Origin: Bacillota bacterium
GTDB taxonomy: Bacteria; Bacillota; Clostridia; Peptostreptococcales; Anaerovoracaceae
Direction: 5' to 3'
DNA length: 32,213 nucleotides
Assembly: GCA_017626845.1 (NCBI GenBank)
Contig: JAGAHX010000046.1
Coordinates: forward strand, 1 to 32,213
The translations under genes and the position numbers were made by a program. Under the pieces are notes generated by a model. That model saw nothing but the letters and a program-made list of their open reading frames with translations, made no database searches and had not been told where the DNA came from. Shown here in pieces: positions 15,401-23,460 of the stretch. Numbering within the stretch: position 1 is the stretch's first letter; each line of letters begins with the position of its first letter.

Positions 15401-15962
15401 CTTCGTGCGGGGACTTGATCAAAAGACCAGGACCGTATGTCGGTTTAAAATCGACACTGTTCAGGTTTAACGTCATATCGCCATTCAAGATAACTGCCCC
15501 GGTGTGCGTGCCCTCCGTATGAAATGTAAGTTCTTTATTGGCAGGCGTATTGATGATCAGGGTATTTTCAGCGACCTCATATCCGTCGATCGTCACTGCT
15601 GCACCGGAAGTATAGACTGCTTCCTCTCCGACTTTCCAAAGATTTGGGGTACCGGACTCCTCTAAGGTGCCTTCAAATCCGCTTACAATCAGGTTGCCGA
15701 AACGAATCGCATCGGAAGACGGTGCACTCTTAAACGTTCTCATCATCGGCACGCGCATCAGTTCCTGCGCCGCCGTCTCAGAAACGGGATTCGATTCTTT
15801 AACTGATTCGGGCTCCGGTTCCTCCGCTGCAATTTCGGAAGCGACTCCGATGAGCGTCTCTTCGGGGAGCGGTTCCTCCCCGCTCGCAAACGTAAACTGT
15901 GCGGAGCCAAAGAGCATGACTGCCGCGAGGAGAATGGATAGATGTTTTCTGAAGTTTTTCAT
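12498..15962 (-). CDS. Sortase-anchored surface protein with GGAGIG-rich beta-helix repeats
   Basis: The 1154-residue protein has a signal peptide (FRKHLSILL core, cleavage after FASG/FAS near residue 25). It continues with a long region (about 95-640) of repeats in which an I-x-I-x-GGT/N-I-x-A strand precedes GAGIGGG or GAGIGSG, at least nine times. This predicts a right-handed parallel beta-helix of the kind found in adhesins and carbohydrate-active surface proteins. Further beta domains follow, including a pilin/Cna-like part (VVVQKVVDAPDALKKQ onward). The end has a Pro/Asp-rich wall spacer, an SPLTG sorting motif (1120-1124), a membrane helix (1129-1147) and an RRRR tail. The SPxTG form is used by several clostridial sortases; no sortase is in the window. 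The ATG at 15962 has AGGTGG upstream and is preferred over a GTG three codons earlier. Confidence 0.88.
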   Translation of the reverse strand: MKNFRKHLSILLAAVMLFGSAQFTFASGEEPLPEETLIGVASEIAAEEPEPESVKESNPVSETAAQELMRVPMMRTFKSAPSSDAIRFGNLIVSGFEGTLEESGTPNLWKVGEEAVYTSGAAVTIDGYEVAENTLIINTPANKELTFHTEGTHTGAVILNGDMTLNLNSVDFKPTYGPGLLIKSPHEVTLNLENGSVNDFKGSNGKNINATAGSFAGIEVEFEFEEGESPANKKASLTIDGEGTLNAAGSENAAGIGGSNSKDGSVGRGLYGDITIKGGTIYATATGGGAGIGSSNNPNGGTSIGSFKATGNNTWGTITIKGGSVTATASGSGAGIGGGNHVDSGTIVITGGTVIAHGASGIGCGIGSSKNSGGGADKGPGYYFADVSISGGNITASSNDIGAAIGGGMYCDAKIDISGGTIHATGGSREGKTHHGGAGIGGGYLGHTEIEISGGNITAVGGDGAAGIGSGGSPNSTEARGINGRSTAEGIVACGYTEIKISGGTIDATGGLKGGAGIGLGVGGDKISVSIEGGTVIAKGAASEKDEMRGGAGIGSGFQGAGSGDAKYFTDADVDISITGGDVTAIGGWGTAGIGSGAENKMANEITIDATKAKIEAYADGTKFAIDTRVLDGEETSSRTEGRHFTGDILQSTFVHAGKIGDYDQNPEGLKSIIVTNDKTGESQELKKMPEGYRSFALDVPAPGNYTVYTDEKSIGKGEGRYFSECSTDVYKEENILAVGVQYRVETGKLKDNFYLFPVKSVVVQKVVDAPDALKKQINMTVNFGLWIDAEKQYMKDDSGNVWLESIEIVDGVPQGNAYFVNIPDKTFGIWELNEDLSNPMGQKFGAVTLKKITTSHVDIETGKETTENDATINDDIWSDMVRVHNEYVGERVYVVKTTAEVKGTARMEDIDHSLLFTLQETRPNQQGGTDEPNQPAGTSSKASLRMASGSSGFEPKSLTFTDGVCGEYLIFTDIPEGKDFTAVEVDAEGNPVKAGTRYPGGYRLESDPVCKEVEPFAVEGIPEGAAVTYLEVHNIYTASSGGSGGTDPTPTPDPVTPPVDPDPVDPPADPDPTDIPDDPTPQAGPTGGVDDGSDEYGGKDPDSGLEDMEDEDTPKTEYSPLTGDERHTAVWAGVSLASLAAILWLASRRRRGE

Positions 15963-16021
15963 AGGTTCCACCTACAATAAAAGGATACTATTTACGAATG
16001 ACAGGTCTACTCAACAACTTT

Positions 16022-16050
16022 ATTATAGTCGTCTCTGCAAATTTATTCAA
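16022..16050 (-). promoter_or_regulatory. Strong promoter of the sortase-anchored protein gene
   Basis: Minus strand: TTGAAT (16050-16045), 17 bases, perfect TATAAT (16027-16022), 59 bases before the ATG. Confidence 0.88.
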
Positions 16051-16122
16051 CGTTGCATAACCTTTATTCATCCGCATCTCTCTGTTCACAATTTAGACGG
16101 ACGGAAAAAGAAAATGTTTCAT

Positions 16123-16160
16123 AAAAAAATCGGCTAAATGCAAAGGATCTAGCCGATTTT
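16123..16160 (-). terminator. Intrinsic terminator at the end of the peptide/thiol operon
   Basis: An 11-bp stem (16126-16136 with 16150-16160) is followed on the minus strand by a T tract, 76 bases after the gamma-glutamyltransferase stop. It closes the long minus-strand transcription unit. Confidence 0.85.
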
Positions 16161-16236
16161 GAAATAACGCTATCGTACTGTATGATCCATGTAAGATGAT
16201 ACAGATTTTTCTATGTATTCAACATTTATGCATATC

Positions 16237-17865
16237 TTAGAAGCAGGCGATGTTGCTGTCGGTCCTGGGTTCGGTGCCGCCGCAGAGCACGCCGTTCTCC
16301 AGCCGGACGATCATCTGCCCGCGGCCGAAGCTGTAGGGCGACGGTTCCACGTGCACCTTGTGACCCATCCGCTGCAACTGCAGCACGATCTGGGGGTCGA
16401 TACCGGGCTCCACGGCGACGCTGCCGTCCCGCATCCACTGCCAGCGCGGTGCGTTGAGGCACTGCTGGGGATCGAGATGAAAGTCGATGGCGTTGGTCAC
16501 GACCTGCAGGTGACCTTGGGGCTGCATGTAGGCGCCCATCACGCCGAAGGGGCCGACGGGTCTGCCCTGCTCCATCAGGAAGCCGGGGATAATGGTGTGG
16601 TAGCTGCGCTTACCGGGCTGCAGGGCGTTGGCGGCGGAAGGATCCAGCGAGAAGTCCGCGCCGCGGTTCTGCAGCGCGATGCCCGTGCCGGGGATGACCA
16701 TGCCGGAGCCGAATCCGTTGTAATTGGACTGGATGAAGGACACCATGTTGCCCTCTCCGTCCGCCGTGCACAGATAGACCGTGCCGCTCTTGGGCGGAAG
16801 ACCGGGTCCGTATTCCTGCGCCCGGTCCGTCACAAACGCGGCTCTGGCCGCACCGTATTCCGGCCGGAGCAGATCGTGGTAATCCAGCTCCATAAAGGCC
16901 GGATCCGTTACGTAGCGGAAGGCGTCGGCGAAGGCCATCTTCATGGCCTCGATCTGCCGGTGGAGTGTCTTCGCGTCGTCCCGGACGGTAAATTCGAACT
17001 CTTTCAGGATATTCAGAGCCATCAGACACACGATGCCCTGGCCGTTGGGCGGGATCTCGCAGACGTCGAAGCCTCGATAATGGACGGAGATGGGCTCGAC
17101 CCAGTCCGACTTGTGGGCTGCCAGGTCTTCATAACGCAGATATCCGCCGAATCTGCAGCTCTCCGCATCGATCTTTTTCGCCAGTTCGCCGCGGTAGAAG
17201 CTGTCCGCGTTGGTGGCGCCGATCTCCTCCAGCGTATCCGCGTGGTGCGGCAGTTTTATGAGCTCGCCGGCGGCGGGGACTTTGTCTCCCGGCGCGAAGG
17301 TGTCGAACCAGGCGGCAAAGGAAGGATCGTCCCGGCGCTGGGAGTAGATGCGGAAAGCGTTCTGCCACAGATGGGCGAGATTCGCCGACACCGGATACCC
17401 CTCCCGGGCGTACTGCACGGCGGGGGAGAGATCTTCCGAAAGCGTGAGCCGTCCAAACCGGCGCACGACTTCCGCCCAGGCTTTCGGCGCACCGGGCACG
17501 GTGACCGGCGTCCAGCCGTAGACGGGCATTTTCCCTGCGTTATCTTTGCCATCCGAAAGCACGCGTTCGATGGAAGCGAGTGCAGGCGCTCTGCCGCTGG
17601 AATTCAGGCCGTAGAGTTTCTGATCTTTTTCGGACCAGATGAGGGCGAAGGCGTCTCCGCCGATGCCGTTGGCCGTGGGTTCACAGACAGTAAGAGCGGA
17701 CGCCGCCGCTGCCGCGGCGTCCGCGGCGTTGCCGCCGCGGCGCAGGGCCCAGAGCCCTGCGGCGGCCGCCTGGGGGCTCGAGCAGTTCACCATCCCGCCC
17801 TTCGCGTAGACGGGAAATCTTGTAGACGGATATTTCTGAAATAAGGGGTCGAACGTTAAACTCAT
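16237..17865 (-). CDS. ggt: Gamma-glutamyltransferase family protein, cytoplasmic (YwrD-like)
   Basis: The 542-residue protein has the N-terminal nucleophile hydrolase pattern of gamma-glutamyltransferases: GGNAADAAAA (44-53), ANGIGGDAFAL (65-75), a likely autoprocessing nucleophile Thr362 in KSGTVYL, then SNYNGFGSG (380-388) and GTGIALQNRGADF (393-405). Cleavage before Thr362 would give the large and small subunits. There is no signal peptide, unlike secreted Ggt, which suits the cytoplasmic YwrD-like branch. It would hydrolyse gamma-glutamyl bonds, for example of glutathione or gamma-Glu dipeptides. It is the last gene of the operon, 17 bases after the cysteine desulfidase gene. The ATG at 17865 has AAGGAAAA upstream; longer in-frame versions run into the preceding gene. 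Confidence 0.88.
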   Translation of the reverse strand: MSLTFDPLFQKYPSTRFPVYAKGGMVNCSSPQAAAAGLWALRRGGNAADAAAAAASALTVCEPTANGIGGDAFALIWSEKDQKLYGLNSSGRAPALASIERVLSDGKDNAGKMPVYGWTPVTVPGAPKAWAEVVRRFGRLTLSEDLSPAVQYAREGYPVSANLAHLWQNAFRIYSQRRDDPSFAAWFDTFAPGDKVPAAGELIKLPHHADTLEEIGATNADSFYRGELAKKIDAESCRFGGYLRYEDLAAHKSDWVEPISVHYRGFDVCEIPPNGQGIVCLMALNILKEFEFTVRDDAKTLHRQIEAMKMAFADAFRYVTDPAFMELDYHDLLRPEYGAARAAFVTDRAQEYGPGLPPKSGTVYLCTADGEGNMVSFIQSNYNGFGSGMVIPGTGIALQNRGADFSLDPSAANALQPGKRSYHTIIPGFLMEQGRPVGPFGVMGAYMQPQGHLQVVTNAIDFHLDPQQCLNAPRWQWMRDGSVAVEPGIDPQIVLQLQRMGHKVHVEPSPYSFGRGQMIVRLENGVLCGGTEPRTDSNIACF

Positions 17866-17882
17866 GAGGTTTTCCTTGTTTT

Positions 17883-19160
17883 CTATTCGGTCATAACGGC
17901 CTGCACGATGCGGTCGGTCTCTGCCATGCCGACCTTCGCGATCCGGCCTACGTCCTTGATGCATTTATCTACGTCATCGCTTAAGATGCCGTCGCCGCCC
18001 TTCAGTCTGCGGCCTCTGCCCAGCATCTCATAAGACAGGATGCTGCAGTCCACGGCTGCTGCGATCTTGGCGGCGCAGGAAGCCTTCGCGCCGTCGCAGA
18101 GCATGCCGGAGACTTGCCCCATCGAGCTGATGATCACCTTCTCCACTTCCTCTTCGCTCGCACCCTGCAGGAATGCGATGCCTGCGCCCGCGCCGCAGCC
18201 GGCACAGGTGGCGCCGCAGAAGGCGGACATCATGCCGACACCGACTTTCCCATAGACAGCGATCAGATCCGACAGCGCAAGAGCGCGGATGAGTTCTTCT
18301 TCGCTCTTGCCCAGTTCCCTCGCATAAGTGATGACCGGCATGGAAGCCGTAATACCCTGATTGCCGCTCCCAGCCACGATGATGACGGGCAGCGCGCAGC
18401 CGCCCATGCGAGCGTCAGAGCCGGCAGCCGCCGCTGCGACCGCTTTCCAGCGCATGTTCTCTCCCTTGAATTCCAGAACGGATTTTCCTACGCAGGCGCC
18501 CCAGTCGTTCGTCAGGCCTTCTTTGGAGATGGCGCTGTTGCATTCGATCTGACGCAGGATGGGTTCTTTGATGTCGTCCAGCTCGCAGGTCTTCGCAAAC
18601 TCGTAGATATCGGAGATCTTCAGAAGGCTCTTGTCCGGACCCTGGGCATCCCCGTCTTCGGAACCTTCCGGCTTATCGAAGAGCACCGCACCGTCCTTTT
18701 CCACGTGCACGACGTTGGCGTGCCGCTTGACGGTCCGGGCCATGGAAGTGTGTCCGTCGGCCTCCAGCGTAATGATGATCTCCAGCGGCTCCGTCCCGTA
18801 GGTCGGCGCCACGGTGAATTCCGCTTCCGAAAGGAGTTTGCGCATCGCGGCTCTGTCCCCATCGTCCGCCTGGGCGATGCACTCCAATTCCTTTTCCGAT
18901 CTGCCGAACGCGATGCCGGCTGCCGCTGCCACTTCCATGCCTACCATGCCGCCGGTGTTGGGAACGACGACACTCTTCACATTCTTGATGACGTTCCCGC
19001 TTACCTTTACGTCGACTTTCTGCGGGGTCACCCCTAATGCATCCTTAGCTCTGGCCGCGCAGTATGCTACCGCGATCGGCTCCGTACAGCCCATGGCGGG
19101 GACCAGTTCGGTCTCCAGGATCTGAACATAAGTATCATATACGAGATCGTGCTTTTTCAT
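17883..19160 (-). CDS. cyuA: L-cysteine desulfidase / serine dehydratase-like [4Fe-4S] enzyme (UPF0597, CyuA type)
   Basis: The 425-residue protein starts with the family signature ELVPAMGCTEPIAVAY (Cys25). Cysteine-rich glycine stretches later are FCGATCAGCGAGAG and MLCDGAKASCAAK, which with Cys25 would hold an iron-sulfur cluster. The E. coli relative CyuA (YhaM) breaks L-cysteine into pyruvate, ammonia and sulfide under anaerobic conditions; related proteins act on other beta-substituted amino acids, so substrate is uncertain. Conserved GNVIKNVKSVVVPNTGGMVG (about 55-74) and AVAAAAAGSDARMGG support the family. It lies 18 bases after the racemase gene and 17 before ggt. This placement suggests use of cysteine released from peptides. 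Confidence 0.85.
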   Translation of the reverse strand: MKKHDLVYDTYVQILETELVPAMGCTEPIAVAYCAARAKDALGVTPQKVDVKVSGNVIKNVKSVVVPNTGGMVGMEVAAAAGIAFGRSEKELECIAQADDGDRAAMRKLLSEAEFTVAPTYGTEPLEIIITLEADGHTSMARTVKRHANVVHVEKDGAVLFDKPEGSEDGDAQGPDKSLLKISDIYEFAKTCELDDIKEPILRQIECNSAISKEGLTNDWGACVGKSVLEFKGENMRWKAVAAAAAGSDARMGGCALPVIIVAGSGNQGITASMPVITYARELGKSEEELIRALALSDLIAVYGKVGVGMMSAFCGATCAGCGAGAGIAFLQGASEEEVEKVIISSMGQVSGMLCDGAKASCAAKIAAAVDCSILSYEMLGRGRRLKGGDGILSDDVDKCIKDVGRIAKVGMAETDRIVQAVMTE

Positions 19161-19178
19161 GTTCCTTGCTCCTTTCGT

Positions 19179-20249
19179 CTATTCGATGTATTCTTTGCGG
19201 ACAAAATCAGAGGTAAACGCCCGCATCGTGGAGAAATACCCCAGCTCCAGATCGATGCAGTCTCCGATGCGGTACGTTTTTTCGGAATCCGTCACATCCA
19301 GCATCAGATGGTCCGAGCTGGCGCCCAGGAGGATGACCCCCGGATCGCAGGGCGTCGTGATTTCCGGATCGAAGTCCTGTTTGCCCAGCGCGCAGATCGC
19401 CTTGAGCCGCTTGGGGCCGCGGTCGGTAAAGACCGGCCGGTTGCCGTAAGAATCCACGCCGATGTCGCCCCAGGGCAGCGACGGTTTCTCTTTCAACTCC
19501 ACGATCTCCGCGTGGAGCGTAAACACGTCGCGGTGCGTTCCCGGCAGATAGGTGTATTTGGAACGTTCCTTGCCGAACAGCACCGATTCGCCCAGCCGCA
19601 GGTTGTTGACCCCCGCAGGGATGCCGCCCCGCAGCATCAGGTCGATGGTCGCCGAATTGCCGCCGGAGAGCACCTGCAGTTTTGTGCCGGTCGCCTCTTC
19701 CACCCGCTTGCCGAGTTCGACCAGCTGGGTGAGTTTCTCCGTATCGTACTGCACGAAGGAGAAACAGGTGAGGTTGACCCCGAGACCGTACAGCTCCACG
19801 CAGGGCATGGCAGCGACTTCCTTCGCCACTCCAATCAGTTCCTCGTAGTCTACGTAGCCTTCCCGGATGTCGCCCAGGTCCACCATCAGGATGATCTTGT
19901 GCGTCCTGCCCTGCTTTTCGCATTCCGCTTCGATGGCCCGGATCACCTCGAGTTCGGAGTTCAAAGAAGCGTCTCCGTACCGCACGAGCCGCTCCGCCTC
20001 GCTCAGCATGGGCGGCCGGATGAGTCATTTTTCCGCAGAGATCTCCTTCATGCGCTCCAGGTTGTCCACACGGGAGTCGCCCAGTTTCGTCATGCCCTCT
20101 TCCACAAGGATCTGGGCGATCTTCGGGTCACCCTCGAAGACCTTGGTAACGGCTGTGATCTGAATGCCCCGCTCTTCGCAGAGCGTTTTCACCGCGCGCA
20201 CGTTTTCGCGCAGATGGGGCAGATGAACGGTAAGGGATGGATACGACAT
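19179..20249 (-). pseudogene. orr: Ornithine/alanine-racemase-family PLP enzyme interrupted by one in-frame TGA
   Basis: Read through, the 357 codons encode a complete fold-III PLP racemase of the ornithine racemase type. The Schiff-base lysine is Lys36 in TAVTKVFEGDP, followed by GDSRVDNLERMKE, MVDLGDIREGY, GLGVNLTC, VLSGGNSATIDL, NNLRLGESVLFG and LELGYFSTMRAFTSDF. Codon 75 is TGA (20027-20025), in the same frame on both sides, between AEK and LIRPPML, so no frameshift is involved. The second half has an ATG at 20009 but no RBS, so separate translation is unlikely. TGA is a normal stop in neighbouring genes. The simplest reading is a recent nonsense mutation; readthrough or selenocysteine cannot be excluded. 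The operon position (18-base spacings on both sides) is intact. Confidence 0.85.
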
Positions 20250-20267
20250 GGTGCCTGCCTCCTGATG

Positions 20268-20795
20268 CTATCGAAACATTGCGTATTCTTCCTGCGGTGC
20301 TGCCTCGTCTTCTTCCAGAACTTCTATGGCCCATTTCGCCGCATTGCCTACGACGGCAGGGCACCCTTGGGGTTCGTGTCCGCCGTCCGCCAGGAACGCC
20401 TGGAAATCCGCCAGTTTGGACATCTCGTACTTGCGGCCGTACAGCTTCTCCTGGATGTCCTTGCACTGGATGGAGCCGTACTCCGCCTTGAATTTGTCGA
20501 TAAAGCGGTAGCAGAGGTTAAAGGTCTTGTTGCGTTCCGCGGTCTGATCGATGTTCTCGAACTGACGACCGTTGAGCGCGCTGATCGCCAGGATCGCGCC
20601 GGATACCGCGCCGCAGGTCTCGCCCTGCCGGCCGACACCCGCAGCCATACCGCTCGCCGCCCGGAAGACGTCCTTGGAGATATCGAGTCCGCTTTCGATC
20701 AGGGCGTACAGCACGCACTGGCCGCAGCCGCCGTAGGTCTGCTCCACCTGTGCGCCCTTTTCATAGGCCAGCTGTGCTCTTGTCTTTTCTTCCAT
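20268..20795 (-). CDS. C_GCAxxG_C_C family protein
   Basis: The 175-residue protein has the conserved cysteine layout of this family: GGCGQC (Cys24, Cys27), GETCGAVSG (Cys61), NLCYRFIDKF (Cys95), GSIQC (Cys111) and GCPAVV (Cys145). These proteins are thought to bind metal or act in redox chemistry and are frequent in anaerobes, often beside transporters or oxidoreductases; their function is not established. The start has AAAGGAGAG. It is the first gene after an internal terminator and is followed after 18 bases by the racemase gene. No promoter fits in the 60-base gap, so expression probably depends on readthrough from the transporter genes. Confidence 0.88.
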   Translation of the reverse strand: MEEKTRAQLAYEKGAQVEQTYGGCGQCVLYALIESGLDISKDVFRAASGMAAGVGRQGETCGAVSGAILAISALNGRQFENIDQTAERNKTFNLCYRFIDKFKAEYGSIQCKDIQEKLYGRKYEMSKLADFQAFLADGGHEPQGCPAVVGNAAKWAIEVLEEDEAAPQEEYAMFR

Positions 20796-20811
20796 AATTC
20801 TCTCCTTTTGA

Positions 20812-20841
20812 AAAAGAGGGCCGCTCCGCGGAGCGGCCCTC
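20812..20841 (-). terminator. Intrinsic terminator between the binding protein and the downstream catabolic genes
   Basis: A perfect 13-bp GC-rich stem (20816-20828 with 20829-20841) is followed by five T residues on the minus strand, 14 bases after the binding-protein stop and ending just before the RBS of the next gene. Being partial, it could make the binding lipoprotein more abundant than the enzymes that follow. Confidence 0.85.
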
Positions 20842-20855
20842 CTGTCATTATAGCA

Positions 20856-22445
20856 TTAGAGCGCTAAGTCGTTCCAGTAGATGAAACCGTTGGGCAGGAT
20901 GTTGATGCCCTTCACTCTGCTGCTGTAGCAGACATAGCTGATGTCAGAATACAGAGGAATGCAGTTCCACTCTTTGTGGTTCTTCATCTGCAGTTCGCCC
21001 AGCATGTCGGAACGGGTCGCGTCGTCCGGTTCCGCAGCGCACTTGGTGACTTCCTCATAGAACCACTGGTAGTCGTTGTCCCCGCCGTTGATGTATTCGG
21101 GGTCATCGTACATGCAGTTCAGGATGAGGATGGGCTCCATCCATTCGAGGGAGTGGATGCCGGTGTCGTACTCGTCCGCTTCCAGATATTCGTGGACGTA
21201 GTTCCAGTCGATGGCTTCGGAGTTCATGATCATACCGTAGCCCTTCAGGTGCTCCTGCATGGCCTGAACGATGGCCTGTCTGGTGGAGTCGGTGGAAGCG
21301 TACATACCGAATTCGAACTTCTGGCCGTCCTTGTCCAGGATGCCGTCGCCGTCGGAATCGGACCAGCCGGCCTCAGCCAGCAGTTCGAGCGCTCTGGTCT
21401 CGTTGTTGGCGTAGTTGGCCATAAAGTCGTCCTTGGCAGCCTGAGAGAAGTACAGCATGGTGTCGTAGATCATGGAGTAGGCAGGAACTGCCGCGCCGTT
21501 GGTCATTTCGCAGTACTTTTCTCTGTCGAGCAGCAGGCACAGAGCCTGGCGTACTCTTTCATCGGCGAAGATACCTTTGTCGGTGTTGATCTCCATGAAG
21601 TCGGTAACGGGATAGCTCTTCTCGTCGATCACGACGTTGGAAGCGCTGGCCAGCTGCTGGCGGGCATCCGGAGTCGGAGCGTTCCAGTAGTCGCAGGCGC
21701 CGGACTTCATCTCTTCGATGACGGTGAAGTCATCGGTATTGAACTTAACATAGATCTCGTCAATGGCGACGGGGCCCTTGTTGGTCACGTAGGGGTTGTC
21801 GGACTTGAATCCCGGATTGGGCTTGAGCACGACGAAGGAGCCCGGTTCATAGGACTCTACGTAGAACGGTGCATAGCACTGCGCGCCCCACATGAGTTCG
21901 TCTTCCGTCATGGTGTCCAGCTGATCCTTATCGATGCAGCCGATGAAGCATTCACCCAGGTAGTACAGCAGGTCGGAGCTGAAACGGCTCAGATGGAAGG
22001 TGACCTGTCTGGTAGCTTCATCCACGTCGATGGATTCGATGTTTTCCCAGCCTTCTGCATAGGGGGAGATCTCCTGGCCGTATTCCAGGGAAGCCTTGAT
22101 GTCTTCCGGCTCCACCTGTTCGCCGCTGGCATAGTACTTGCCTTCGGGAACGGTGAAGGTCATGGTCAGACCGTCTTCGGAGACTTCCAGGCCGGTCGCG
22201 ATGGAGTCGCCCAAAGCGCCGGTCTCCGGATCGATGGAGAAGATGGGTTCGTTGATGAGGGTCTGAACGGTGGACCAGGTATCCTGCTGATACGGGTCGG
22301 TGCCATACCATTCGTCGTCTGCGATGACCAGTCTCTTAACGTCGCCGGAAGTCTCTCCGCCTTCGCTGGAGCCGCCACCGCCAGTGCACGCTGCCATAGC
22401 GAAGACCATGGCAAATGCGAGCAGCAATGCAACTAGCTTCTTCAT
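20856..22445 (-). CDS. dppA: Peptide ABC transporter substrate-binding lipoprotein (SBP_bac_5 family)
   Basis: The 529-residue protein has a lipoprotein signal peptide (AMAAC, Cys20) and a Gly/Ser linker, then the family-5 binding-protein fold. Typical signs are DPYQQDTWSTVQTLINEPIF near the N terminus, FHLSRFSSDLLYYL, the conserved INTDKGIFADERVRQALCLLLDRE helix region, and a C-terminal EWNCIPLYSDISY. An acidic loop DSDGDGILDKDG (about 365) resembles a calcium-binding EF-hand-like turn, often seen in clostridial members. It captures a peptide or similar solute for the importer encoded directly upstream. It lies 37 bases after the second ATPase gene and has AGGAGG. The ligand is unknown; the symbol is at family level only. 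Confidence 0.92.
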   Translation of the reverse strand: MKKLVALLLAFAMVFAMAACTGGGGSSEGGETSGDVKRLVIADDEWYGTDPYQQDTWSTVQTLINEPIFSIDPETGALGDSIATGLEVSEDGLTMTFTVPEGKYYASGEQVEPEDIKASLEYGQEISPYAEGWENIESIDVDEATRQVTFHLSRFSSDLLYYLGECFIGCIDKDQLDTMTEDELMWGAQCYAPFYVESYEPGSFVVLKPNPGFKSDNPYVTNKGPVAIDEIYVKFNTDDFTVIEEMKSGACDYWNAPTPDARQQLASASNVVIDEKSYPVTDFMEINTDKGIFADERVRQALCLLLDREKYCEMTNGAAVPAYSMIYDTMLYFSQAAKDDFMANYANNETRALELLAEAGWSDSDGDGILDKDGQKFEFGMYASTDSTRQAIVQAMQEHLKGYGMIMNSEAIDWNYVHEYLEADEYDTGIHSLEWMEPILILNCMYDDPEYINGGDNDYQWFYEEVTKCAAEPDDATRSDMLGELQMKNHKEWNCIPLYSDISYVCYSSRVKGINILPNGFIYWNDLAL

Positions 22446-22482
22446 GTTTTACCTCCTATAAAATCGTAAACACAAATATAGC

Positions 22483-23460
22483 CTATTCTATGTTCAGCGG
22501 GTGCACGCAGGCCACCTGATGGCCGGGCGCAAGGATCACATTCTCCGGGTCTTTCTCCTTGCACTCGTCCGTGGCGTAGCGGCATCTCGCGTAGAACCTG
22601 CATCCGGCCTTCAGGTCGATCAGGCTGCCGGGGTCACCCTTCATGATCTCCTTCTCCTTGCCCCGGTCTCTGGGGTCCAGGATGGGAGCGGCGTCCATCA
22701 GGCCCTTGGTGTAAGGATGGGACGGACGGTTGCCGACCACCTCCGCAGGGCCGAATTCCACCAGCTGACCCAGGTACATCACGGCGATCTTGTCCGAGAT
22801 GTATTTGATGACGTTCAGGTCGTGGGTAATGATGATGTAAGTTAAGTGCATCTCCTCCTGCAGATCCAGCAGAAGGTTTAAGATCTGGGCCTGCACCGAC
22901 ACGTCCAGCGCGGACGTAGGCTCGTCCAGGATCATGATCTTGGGGGACAGCGCCAGGGCTCTTGCGATGGCGATGCGCTGCAATTGACCGCCGGAAAGCT
23001 GATGGGGAAAGCTGTCCAGGTACTTTAAGTCCATCTTGACCATCTGCAGCACCTCTCTCGCCTTCTCCTTGGCTTTGCTTCTGGGCACCCCGTGGATGAC
23101 CATGGGCCGCATGATGGAGCTTTCCATCGTCTCTCTGGGGTTCAGATTCGACGCCGGGTCCTGGAACACGACGGCGATCTCCCGGTGCAGCTTATCCATG
23201 TCTCTGTGGGTGGCTTTGCCGAGGTTGACCCCGTCGATGACGGCTTCGCCGCCGGTCATCTTCGTCAGGGACAGCAGCACCCGGGCCAGGGTCGTCTTGC
23301 CGGAGCCGGATTCACCGACGAGACCGACGATCTCGCCTTCCTCCACGGAGAGCGTAATGTGGTCCACAGCCTTCACCTGCTCGTTCGACGTCTTGAACAG
23401 ACCCTTGGAGACCTTGAAATATTTCTGCACGTCGCGCATTTCGATCATGGGTGTGCTCAT
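22483..23460 (-). CDS. dppF: Peptide ABC transporter ATP-binding protein, DppF type
   Basis: The 325-residue ATPase shows Walker A GESGSGKT (49-56), signature LSGGQLQRIAIARAL, Walker B IMILDEPTSALD and the switch histidine in IITHD. The C-terminal oligopeptide-type extension contains the cysteine set CRFYARC...C...C. It forms the nucleotide-binding heterodimer with the ATPase encoded upstream. The ATG at 23460 overlaps the upstream TGA (ATGA) and has GGAGG before it; longer reading frames upstream are unsupported. Confidence 0.93.
   Translation of the reverse strand: MSTPMIEMRDVQKYFKVSKGLFKTSNEQVKAVDHITLSVEEGEIVGLVGESGSGKTTLARVLLSLTKMTGGEAVIDGVNLGKATHRDMDKLHREIAVVFQDPASNLNPRETMESSIMRPMVIHGVPRSKAKEKAREVLQMVKMDLKYLDSFPHQLSGGQLQRIAIARALALSPKIMILDEPTSALDVSVQAQILNLLLDLQEEMHLTYIIITHDLNVIKYISDKIAVMYLGQLVEFGPAEVVGNRPSHPYTKGLMDAAPILDPRDRGKEKEIMKGDPGSLIDLKAGCRFYARCRYATDECKEKDPENVILAPGHQVACVHPLNIE

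Noticed and set aside
12498-15962. Repeated GGxGIG segments as a possible CRISPR-like or tandem DNA repeat
   Set aside because: The periodicity is at protein level with variable spacing and variable DNA; it lies inside one open frame. No CRISPR array is present in the window.
16237-16300. Secreted gamma-glutamyltransferase
   Set aside because: The protein chosen by RBS has no signal peptide, and upstream in-frame extension is Arg/His-rich sequence overlapping the previous gene.
20025-20027. Use of TGA as a sense codon throughout the genome
   Set aside because: Other genes in the window (for example the HxlR gene and the gene ending at 10167) end in TGA, and tryptophan is encoded by TGG, so the standard meaning holds.
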